NCBI GenBank assembly: GCA_965240325.2
Contig: OZ251229.1
Coordinates: 434,001 to 498,000, forward strand
Source: Rebecca billardiae RCC1528
Lineage: Eukaryota; Haptophyta
Direction: 5' to 3'
DNA length: 64,000 bases
In this document: piece after piece, positions 55,861 through 64,000 of the stretch
Numbering within the stretch: the first letter of the stretch is position 1
How the letters are laid out: each line of letters opens with the position of its first letter
Notes under the pieces: model-generated
The model's input: the letters and a program-made list of their open reading frames with translations, nothing else
Told to the model about the DNA's origin: nothing
Database searches by the model: none
Position numbers and translations under genes: made by a program

Positions 55861-57204
55861 CGATGGCGGTGGCGGTGGGCTGGGCGAGTGCGGGCCGTGT
55901 GCCTGGCCATCCGGCACCTGCGCGAGCAGGTTGGGCACGTTGTTGCTGCCGATCGACGCGATGATCTTGCCGTCCTCTGAGAGATTGACGATACGAGATG
56001 CCACCTGCGAGGCAGAAAGCGATGCGTCCGCCGCGCGGATCAGCGCGGCGATGCCCGCGACGTGCGGGGTCGCCATGCTCGTCCCGGAGATCGTGTTGGT
56101 CGCGTCCGCACCGCCAATCCATGCCGACTTGATGTAGCTGCCGGGGGCAAAGACGTCGACGCACGAGCCGAAGTTGGTGAACTCGGAGGCCTTGTCACTG
56201 TCGGTGGTCGAGCCCACTGTCACCGCCTCCGGCGCCGACGCGGGCGAGTACCCGCACGCGTCCGAGTAGTCGTTGCCCGCGGCCACGATCACTGCCACGT
56301 TGGCCTCTGTCATCGACTTGACGACCAGGTTCTGAGAGGCGGAGTAGCCGCCGCCGAGCGACATGGAGACGACCTTGGGCCGGCCGCCGTTCTCGTGGTT
56401 CATGGCCCACTCCATCCCGGCGATCACGTCCGAGCCCCAGCCAGAGCCTTCGCAGCTGAGCACCCGTATCGGGTGGATCGTCGACTTCTTGGCCACGCCG
56501 TACTGCGTGCCGCAGCACGAGCCAGCACAATGAGTGCCGTGGCCGTTGCAGTCGTCCCCATCCGAGTCGCCGTCGACAAAGTCGTAGCCCTGTGCGACGC
56601 GCGGCGTGACCGCGGGGGTGCTGCGTCAGCGCAGCGCGCCGCACGCGTGGCTACGCCTCGCAGCCGCGCGCACCTCGCCGATCCGGCCGGCAAAGTCGTT
56701 GTGGTTGACGTTCACGCCAGTGTCAATCACGTACACGTCCACGCCCTCGCCAGTGTTGGGGTAGTCGAGCGTGTGGTCGAGCGGCAGGTCGGCCTGGTCG
56801 ATGCGGTCCAGGCCCCACGGCGGGTGCTGCTGGTTGATCTCCACCTTCTTGTCCTCCTCCACCGCGACGCCGAGCGAGCGGAAGTACTTGAGGCCCGTCG
56901 GCGTGAGGTCGACGGCCATGCCCTCGGCGAGGGTGTCGAATTGGTGCTTGACGGTCATGTCTCCGGCGGGGATGAACTTCTTCGTCTCCTCGACCATCTC
57001 GGCCACGCCACTCTTGCCCAGGCACGGCTTGCCGTTCGGACCGCGGTGCGAGCGCGACGCGACAATATTCTTGAAGCCCGACGGGAGCCGCGTCGTGTCC
57101 GCCTCGAGCAGCGAGTCGAAGTCGATGATGAAACGCTCGGCGCTTGCACCCGCGAGGGCTGCAAGGGCGGCAAGCACCGCCAGGGGCGCAGCTGGGCACC
57201 GCAT
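54251..57204 (-). CDS. Proteinase K-like subtilisin D, with an extra module
   Basis: Same six-exon structure and size (804 residues) as C; exons 57204-56674, 56589-55631, 55520-55227, 55116-54932, 54800-54710, 54605-54251. All five introns have the same lengths as in C (84, 110, 110, 131, 104 bp), so C and D are the most recent duplicates. The catalytic triad is intact. Changes relative to C are few, e.g. 'CDYGIGKYEV' for 'CDHGIGKYEV' and 'LSASQVASRIVNLSEDGKI' near the end of the protease domain. Its promoter side matches that of A rather than C. Membrane-anchored like the others. Confidence 0.85.
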
Positions 57205-57674
57205 CGGCGAAGACGCTGGTGATGTGGCCGGCGCCTCAGGGCCCTGCTGGCGTAGCCGGCACGGCGACTCCGCCGACCAATTTTGTGGGCGCGGCCGCCC
57301 GCCGGGGCGGGCGGCGGCGGCGAGGCGGCCAACCGCGGCCGCGGAGCTTTCGTTCATTGATGATAGCTATTCAATACTGTAAGGTATGGCCACATGATAG
57401 GATCCCGTCGTCATTTGGCGGTTCATCGAATACTGGTAAACAAGCTTCCGATACCCGCACGTACGGCTGACCAGCTGAATCTGCGGCTGATTACTGGGCA
57501 GGCCTCCATGGGCGTGCACGGCTTGCGGTGCGCGCTCTACTGCGACGCTCGAACCCGGCTTGAATCACGTAGAGGACACGTATGCACACGCATCCCTGCC
57601 CAGCCACCCAGGTGCCTCCGGACCGCACCAGAGTCCACAGGCGCGGGCGCGGCGCTGTGGGAGGGAGGTGGGCA

Positions 57675-57870
57675 GCAGCTGACAGTCGGAGCTCCGTCCG
57701 TCGCGGTACCGTTGCCGGTCCGGGCCGGCACTGGTCTGCTGTGCAGCCCTGTGAGCATTCATCCGCCTGGCGACTGCGACGGCAGCAGCGAGGATGACGC
57801 CAACACTCGCCCATCAGCTCATGCACCGAGCAGCGCGACCGCGTGCGCCGCGATGACGCCTAACGACGTC
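57675..57870 (-). pseudogene. 3' relic of a fifth subtilisin gene
   Basis: Similar to the last exon of copy B and placed upstream of D just as B lies upstream of A. Blocks such as 'cactggtctgctgtgcagcc', 'ctgtgagcattcat' and 'cgaggatgacgccaaca' match the B sequence for the C-terminal membrane span (about 45890-45975). The stop-codon region is altered and similarity ends at about 57870; the rest of the gene is missing. Small indels break the frame. Confidence 0.75.
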
Positions 57871-57984
57871 TTCACTGCATGGGCCGCTGCTCGCTGGTCC
57901 CGGCAGAATCCGGGAATGGGAGACTGAGTCCATTAGTTCCCACTCCTAGTCCGGACAAAATGATACGTATACACTTGACTAATA

Positions 57985-58030
57985 ATAAGAGACGCACACA
58001 GCTCACTGCTCAGGCAGGCGAGATTGACGC
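57985..58030 (+). repeat. Dispersed repeat 'ataagagacg...gcgagattgacgc', copy 2
   Basis: Matches 7251-7293 with one small insertion ('actgct') and one 4-base deletion. It lies in the gene-free stretch 57871-58300, where nothing else was seen. Confidence 0.5.
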
Positions 58031-58299
58031 CCGCCAACTGTCACCGCACATGTTACGAAGGTCTCGGTTAGAGACACTTAGTCTGCTAAGACTTAGAGCC
58101 GTCGGCCGATGGTACTATTGGTAGCGCCGTCCGAAGTAATAATTCATTCAGCCGTCCGCACACGGTACCGAGTACAGGCTCGTCTGACATTGTCTGACAA
58201 AGAGGCAGCCGTCCCTCGCGGCGCCCCCAGACGGCTGCCTCTTCTTACAGCCGTGTGTATATATATATATATGTGTGTATATATATATAATTAATATAT

Positions 58300-58414
<115 letters not shown>

Positions 58415-58439
58415 CACACACGGCAGGGTCAGCTGGCCG

Positions 58440-59067
58440 TACAGGCAATCGCGGGCAATAAGCAGTCAGAGATCTCACGGCTAGTCTCGGTTTCTATTAG
58501 ATAGCCGTTCGGTAGCCCGAGCGCCTACTGAGTCTCAGTTTCTTAGTTAGCTAATAGCTAGGTCCGCCCGCCGCGCAGGCCGAGGCGCGGGGGGCGCAGG
58601 GGGGCAGAGCCCCCCGCTGAGTCTTTAGAACCGGCCGGCGAGGCCGAAGAAAATTTATTTGGGCCATTTTGGAGCAAATCTGGCATGACGTTGCATGGAT
58701 TATTGGATGCTGCGGTGCACTGGCCAGGAGTCAGTCATCAATCAGGAGACTCAGTCGGGACTTGGCCTGTACCGTCGTAGTCGGGCCGCGCGCCGCGTCC
58801 CACTGGCACTGCGCCTCGGGCCCTCGGCGGACCACTCATCGGCCGCGGGCGACGTAGTCATCCCGGTTTCTTAGCGTGTGACTATATGCGTATATATATA
58901 TATAGCGAACCAGCCACGACTGATCATCGCTATTATTAGAGTCATCCGTCAGTTTCTAGGCCATATATATAGTCACTTAGTTACATCGTCCGCAGCCGAT
59001 TGAGATAGCAACGGCCCCAGTAACTTCTTAACGTGTGACAGCTCCGTATTGCCCGCGATTGCCTGTA
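58440..59067 (-). mobile_element. MITE-like TIR element, copy 2 (628 bp), inverted
   Basis: Same 21-bp terminal inverted repeats as the element at 35797, again flanked by TA. The left end here continues 'agcagtcagagatctcacgg', which matches the reverse complement of the right end of copy 1; the right end holds 'cacacgttaagaa', matching copy 1's left end. The GC-rich core ('cggggggctc' region, about 58590-58620) and the 'ccattttggagcaaatctgg' block are shared. It is about 107 bp longer than copy 1, partly from short TA tracts. No coding capacity. Confidence 0.82.
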
Positions 59068-59274
59068 TCGCATTCGCCGTATCCGGGGCGCCTTTAATAT
59101 ACGAGCGTCAGCAGCTCAAGGTCGCCCTGGCCTCAGCCCACCAGGTACACTCCGGCTCCGGCGCGACGCAGCCGGTCACCCCGTGCGCCATGATGATGCG
59201 TCCTCGATCTGATGACGAGTCATCATGCAGACTCCTTGCGTGATGCCAATGCTCAGGCACTTGCCGTGGTACTC

Positions 59275-60206
59275 TTACACGAGACGGCACGAGGAGCAGT
59301 CGGAGTCCGACACGCACGCGTAGCCCGAGGGTGGCGGGTCGCAGCAGGGGTTGTTGCCAGCAGGTCCATTGCACCAGCCCCACTGGCTGCACGCGCGGTT
59401 GCCCTGGCAGTCAGCGTCCGAGCTGCACTTGTGCGGGGTGCCAAGCGAGTTCTGCCACCTGCTCCGCGGAGGCCAGGGTCAAGCACACGGGCAAGGCACG
59501 GGGAAGCACAGAGTCAGAGTGTGGTGCGCATCAACTAATGGAATGATTGCAATGAAGGCGCTCGGTGGGCGCATACGCGCCAAACGTCGCGTGAACCACC
59601 CAGGCAGCACGTACTCGTTGACGGTGCAGCGGGGCATGATCGAGCTGATCGGACGGCACGTGGTGCAGTCCGACTTTGACACGCACTGGAAGCCTTTGGG
59701 TGGCGGTGAGCAGCAGGGGTTGTTGCCAGCAGGGCCATTGCACCAGCCCCACTGGCTGCATGCGCGGTTACCCTGACAGTCCGCGTCCGAGCTGCACTTG
59801 TGCGGCGTGCCAAGCGAGTTCTGCCACCTGCTTGGCAGCGTTGTCGCAGGAGCGCGCCGCGCGCGTTGTCGATTGTTTCATGTTCACAAGGTGCATCACA
59901 TGCGGTCCGATCGGACTTCACGCGGCGCGGGGCGGGGTTTGCATGCGCGCACTCGTTCACACCACAGCGGCGCCACCACTTCTCAATGTCCTGAGCCTGC
60001 GCCGCCGGGACGGCGGCTGACTTCTCGATCGGCATCGGCTCGGTGACCTCCGCAGCGACAGGCTGGTTGCCGCCCGTAGCGACAGCGATGCCGACGAGGG
60101 CGACGGTTCCGACGAACCCCAGCACTGCGAGAGCGCCGAGCATCACGCGCTTGGGCGAGCGGCTCTCGCCGGTGGTGGGCGCCTCGTTCTTCTCCGTGTC
60201 GATCAT
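59275..60206 (-). CDS. Type II membrane protein with two Cys-rich repeats
   Basis: About 192 residues from exons 60206-59980, 59827-59660 and 59458-59275. The N-terminus is hydrophilic, then a span ('VMLGALAVLGFVGTVALVG', about 28-46) is followed by an acidic stalk; the lack of a signal peptide suggests the C-terminus faces outside. Each of the last two exons starts 'WQNSLGTPHKCSSDADCQGN' and continues 'ACSQWGWCNGPAGNNPCC', a repeated disulfide module in which the first about 40 residues are identical. Domain 1 ends 'VSKSDCTT', domain 2 'VSDSDCSSCRLV' then TAA. Exon phases are equal (2), so one exon was probably duplicated. The donor of exon 2 (GTGCCG) is the least certain. A GTAAGA just before the stop could allow more splicing. 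Function unknown; the module resembles small secreted or lectin-like domains. Confidence 0.65.
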
Positions 60207-61585
60207 CGATGCTAGTTTGGCGGGGGCGGGGCGCAGCGTCGTCGGGACGGTCTTGTGGTAATTAGGCGAGGGCGTCGGAAGCCGCGCCCGCGCGGCGCTC
60301 GCCAGCGGCGGCGGTGGGATACGGTACAGTTTACTAAGAATAAGAGACGCACACACAGTACCGTATCGGCGTCTCCTCAAATACAGTGCTATGTTCAACC
60401 AGGATCATCCTCATCGATGATCGATCTAGTTAGAAGGGAGTACCCAGACGGTTGTACCGTTGTAATCGCGCGGTTATTTCGTCGCTTAATGATGATCGAC
60501 GACGATGATGACGAATATGTTTCGAGATGCGCCGCGATCAGGGAGAGCGCGAATGCGCGATCGAAAGCTGCAGTGATGCGCGCAACGACTGTGTTGCGAT
60601 AGCCCGACGCCTGAAATTTGCAGCTGATCGGGCAAAGGCCGATCAAAGGAAGCGCAGTGCACCCCAGCGGCTGGCTAGATGTATCCCGCGCCAGTGGTCG
60701 CATATCTGAGGCACTGTCCAATGTGTGCACGCGATTCCCGCCGGCTCGGCCTCAGGTCTCACCTGCTGAGGAGTGACTAGTGCTAACTAAGTCAGACCCG
60801 GCCGGAGGCAGCACCGCTGACGCAGCGCTGTAGACAGTGTACGGACTGTCTGTCTGTCAGTATCACTAATCGATCAAGACTACCGACTGATATGTACAGT
60901 ACTACGGTGTATCCAAGGTGGCGTCACGCGGCGTGGAGTCCGGCGGGTCCATTCAGGAGCGCAGCATCGACGGTGTGTCTGCTGCCAGCCTGAAGCGGTG
61001 ACGCACCGTGTCCGTCCGTGTGTCAGTGCCGGTCGCGGCCTGACTCCCTCGGAGACTCCCAAGGCGCGGCCCCTCATATTGTTTAAGCTCAGAAGGTCAT
61101 AAATAACTCCGCAGGACGAATCACAATATATATATATATATATATATATGTGGGGTTATTGGTACAATAACTGATTGTCTAAGAGGACGACAAGAACGCC
61201 GGGCGCCAGCGCCGCTCATCAGCCACATCGCCCTCTACCAGACCATCGCCTCAAAGGGCGCTGCTCCCGGACAAACAGTCTGTCCGGGTTGTTCTGCCGC
61301 CCAGGAGATCGATTTCCGGCGCCGGCCTCTGCCGCCTGCTTCGCCAGGCGCGGCGTGCGAGATGGCTCCAGCCAAGCTCGTCCTGCGTCGCCGGCGGCGG
61401 CGGCTCGCACGCGGGTGGCGCGTCGCGTGCACCGACCAACATCTTTCGGCACTGCCGCTCGCCAAGGCATGAGGACACGTAAATCCCACTGAGTAGGAAC
61501 ACACGCAGCCGCCTCGGCATCGACATGCCAGGCGGCGTGCCCACCTTCGGCCAGCAGTTGGCGTCGGCGTTCACGAGGACGGCTA

Positions 61586-61619
<34 letters not shown>

Positions 61620-61867
61620 AGCGCTCTCTTGCACCGAGTACCGGCTTAATACCGACTAAACCGAGTAACAGTGAACTCGTGCTGGCCCGGCTACGGTTGC
61701 TGTATTAAATGTCTGCTATAACTAATATATATTATGCTGCTGATCTAAGTATTATACGACTAGTCTCGGTCTGATGAGTAGTCAAGTGACGAATATATTC
61801 GTCTTGACATACTGATCATCATGATGAATCCGCAGAACTTCAATGATCATCAACGACAACGACCATA
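60207..61867. other. Gene-free region with TA microsatellites
   Basis: Starts with the 5' region of the Cys-rich gene. TA tracts occur at about 61126-61149 and 61589-61616. The short repeat 'taagagacgcacacacag' (60341) belongs to the dispersed family. No protein with recognisable features was found on either strand. Confidence 0.45.
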
Positions 61868-62637
61868 TATCGTCCGGTGGATTTGCATTTGGCACACCTG
61901 GCTGTCTCCCAGAGCACTCCTTCTTGGCCGCCGCGACCGAGCGCGCAGGTAGATACGGATACGGGATACGGCGCTCAAACGGTTTAGTTGCCAGTGTTCG
62001 TGCTTATTATATTCTTCTAAGCTCGCCTAGGTGACGCGGCAAAAGAATCCCGAGCTTGCTACGGTCTGTGGTTCGTGAGATATAACCTCCGCCATCTCAC
62101 AGTGAAACCACTGGGGAACAGTCAACAGGGCCCAAAAATCACATGGGCACCACGTTTTCGGCCATATAACTACCGCGGCTGCCGCTTGCCGGAGCTACTC
62201 GCCGCTAGGTCGGCGGGCGGCGACATCGACTACGACCTCACCCTCATCCAAGTGCTCCGGAAGGCGCTCGGCAGCGGCGGCATCGCCATCTGCCGTCGCC
62301 GCCGCGTGCCCCAGGCCGAGGCGGTGCTCCACCCCGGCCCGCCGCTCCCGTAGGGGGGCAGGGCTGCGGGTGGCGCACTGTCTGACCTGGAAGGAAGGCG
62401 CGGACGCATTCTATGTGTCGTCTGTTGCACTCTGAGCCTGACGCTTGTCCGATGCTGCCACGCCGTTAAATATAACTACCGAACGGGAGCAGATTATCGA
62501 GACGCGCGGTTTGTTTCCCGCAGAGCTCTAAGCTCAGCTTAGGTCTTCGCTCGACCACCGCGAACCGCGTTGCCGAGGTTACATGGGCAGCGGCAGCGCG
62601 GACAAAAAGGTGCCAAATGCAAATCCACCGGACGATA
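61868..62637. mobile_element. Second type of TIR element (770 bp), non-coding
   Basis: A perfect 28-bp inverted repeat lies at 61868-61895 ('tatcgtccggtggatttgca', then 'tttggcac') and 62610-62637. If the outer TA is a target duplication, the element begins TCGTCCGG. No transposase frame is visible inside. The right end lies six bases from the stop codon of the lumenal protein gene, so the element sits in that gene's 3' UTR. It is unrelated in ends to the 521/628-bp elements. Confidence 0.65.
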
Positions 62638-62643
62638 GGCTCC

Positions 62644-63432
62644 TCAGACAGCGATCAGATCGAACTTTGTGCCCACCTTGTCCACGATCGCGCGGTTGAC
62701 AACGGTGAAGTAGGAGTTCCACGAGTCCGCACCAAGGCTCCACGCCGCGCGCGCCGCGTCCGCATCGGCCGCGGCCGCAGCTCGTGCGAGCTCCTTCAAC
62801 GAATACCCGGCCTCGTTCACGTAGAAGCGCGCCAGCAGCGCGTCTCGCTGCGAGGCCGAGTTCTCCGAGATGAGGAGCGCGTTGCCCATCAGGATGCACT
62901 TGATCAGTGCCGCGGCGATGGGCGAGGGGCGCTGCTTGCCCTCGGCCACGGTGCCCGATACGGCGGCACTGACGGTCTCCCACGAGCCCTGCTCGATGGC
63001 CTTGCGCAGCGCCGCAAACTGCTCGCTGCCCACCTTGACGTCGTCAGCGTACTTGCTGTACCCGTTGTAGCGCTGCTGGAGCGGCACGTACGTGCACGCA
63101 TTGTCGACGCAGCTGCCCCACGCGTTGTACGCCGGCTCCTTTGCATTTGCGAGCTCCTTGATGTCGAGCTTGCGCGGTGGGACCACGGCGTAATCGTAGT
63201 AGAAGTCCTTCTGGATGAGTGCGCCCTTGTTGGTGCCGCGGTCACGATCAAAGAGCGCGTCCTTGGCGCCGCATGCGTCTGGCAGGAAGGCCGAGGCCAC
63301 TGCACCGCCCACGGCGAGCACCGCGCCCCGGCGGCCGATCTGCGGCGCCAGCGCCGCGCCGGTCGACGCACCTGATGGCGCGGCCGGCGCGACCGTGCCG
63401 AATGTGACGCAGAGCGCGATTGCCGCCGCCAT
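62644..63432 (-). CDS. Probable thylakoid-lumen protein (Tat-type transit), PSII-extrinsic-like helical protein
   Basis: Single-exon protein of 262 residues. The start 'MAAAIALCVTFGTVAPA' acts like an ER signal, followed by a transit-like stretch and a second, twin-arginine hydrophobic segment ('GRRGAVLAVGGAVASAFLPD', about 33-52) ending in an Ala-rich cleavage site: the layered targeting expected for a lumen protein in a complex plastid. The mature part is helical and ends in a block ('SWNSYFTVVNRAIVDKVGTK') that I recall from algal lumen proteins. Size and helix content would fit PsbQ or Psb31-like photosystem II subunits, but this is a guess. Two cysteines ('GSCVDNACTYV') may form a disulfide. 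The mobile element just downstream does not touch the coding region. Confidence 0.65.
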   Translation of the reverse strand: MAAAIALCVTFGTVAPAAPSGASTGAALAPQIGRRGAVLAVGGAVASAFLPDACGAKDALFDRDRGTNKGALIQKDFYYDYAVVPPRKLDIKELANAKEPAYNAWGSCVDNACTYVPLQQRYNGYSKYADDVKVGSEQFAALRKAIEQGSWETVSAAVSGTVAEGKQRPSPIAAALIKCILMGNALLISENSASQRDALLARFYVNEAGYSLKELARAAAAADADAARAAWSLGADSWNSYFTVVNRAIVDKVGTKFDLIAV

Positions 63433-64000
63433 GATGATCTGATTACGACCTGTACGTACGATACAGTTTATTTGTTTTAACGTGCGTAAGGCTCACGGTG
63501 GCAGGTTGCCGCGCCATCCTTCATCGCACGCTCTCCGACGAGAGACCTGGAAACTGGTTTTGAACTACCCATGACCTCAGACGCAAGAGCACGCCAGTAC
63601 AGTTTACTATGTTTTAACGTGCACACTTGGTTAAGGCGTGATTGACGCCATCCAACACTGCACAAAGACACCGCCACAGTACGCAATAGGGAGTCCCCTC
63701 CCGCCGTCCGTGGTCCGTTGACTGACTCGGTCTTCCAACTCCAAGACAAGAGTAATACTGTCAGCTAACTTCGTAACTAGTAACTGTTGACCAATCTTGT
63801 GTCAATGATGGTGTCATCCGGTCTATCGGCGGCACGATTGAGCCCGCCACGCGCACACAATTCACGACTACGAGTCACGGACGCGGTACTGACTGCGGAG
63901 CTCGCGCATCAGCGAAGCGTGTGCGACCGCGCGAGCCGTCCGTGACGTCCGTCACAAGTAGTCGTGTACTCTCACCCATCGGAATTCGGACCCAATGCTC
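63433..64000. other. Upstream region of the lumenal protein gene, window end
   Basis: Holds the promoter side of the lumenal protein gene. The word 'gttttaacgtgc' occurs twice (about 63474 and 63611), each time shortly after 'acagttta'. No gene was recognised up to the end. Confidence 0.4.

Noticed and set aside
61219-61620. Minus-strand ORF of 133 codons
   Set aside because: Begins within a TA microsatellite (Ile-Tyr run) and continues as Arg/Ala-rich sequence without any motif.

Overview
The window is nuclear DNA of a GC-rich, plastid-bearing unicellular alga, most likely a haptophyte (possibly Pavlovales-like); a pelagophyte or another secondary-plastid alga cannot be excluded. The reasons: genes are single eukaryotic transcription units cut by short (84-226 bp), very GC-rich introns with GTGCG-type donors and CAG acceptors; housekeeping eukaryotic proteins (SEC31, TRAPPC11, CDC7, SGF29-like) lie beside algal-style families (an SHSW-type TIR-like domain, DGMCC-type ligand modules, a thylakoid-lumen precursor); no bacterial operons are present. 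Most long ORFs in other frames are shadows caused by GC bias.

Layout. 0.1-6 kb (+): the COPII coat gene SEC31, whose frame runs into an uncharacterised SDR-like Rossmann domain. 6-8.7 kb: no gene recognised. 8.7-12.9 kb (+): TRAPPC11. 13.5-18.9 kb (-): a TKL-like kinase, a coiled-coil protein and a remarkable matrixin whose catalytic domain is interrupted by two membrane spans and a cytosolic EF-hand. 19.2-20.6 kb (+): an ING-like/SGF29-Tudor chimera. 21.2-31.2 kb: two divergently transcribed SLIP-GC/dynamin-like large GTPases, one FHA-SAM-GTPase and one SAM-GTPase, both with SUMO-interaction-like motifs. 31.4-35.3 kb: a longin-type protein and CDC7, head to head. 35.5-36.3 kb: a TA microsatellite and a 521-bp TIR element. 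36.4-38.7 kb: a GT8 glycosyltransferase and a membrane protein, head to head. 39.5-42.5 kb (-): a polytopic membrane protein with a TIR-like domain and a Ser/Pro repeat tail.

42.9-57.2 kb (-): a tandem array of four membrane-anchored proteinase K-like subtilisins (called A-D here), with the 3' relic of a fifth at about 57.7 kb. A and B have five exons; C and D have six, the extra exon adding one more ligand-type module. 58.3-59.1 kb: a CA microsatellite and a second, inverted copy of the TIR element. 59.3-60.2 kb (-): a type II membrane protein with two Cys-rich repeats. 61.9-62.6 kb: a second kind of TIR element, ending next to the stop codon of a probable thylakoid-lumen protein (62.6-63.4 kb, -).

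Functionally the window mixes secretory traffic (SEC31, TRAPPC11, longin protein), chromatin and cell cycle (ING/SGF29, CDC7), probable nuclear GTPases, and a cell-surface set (matrixin, four subtilisins, Cys-rich protein, TIR-like membrane protein). Exon limits were read by eye from reading frame, splice consensus and remembered family motifs; none was tested with transcripts or database searches.
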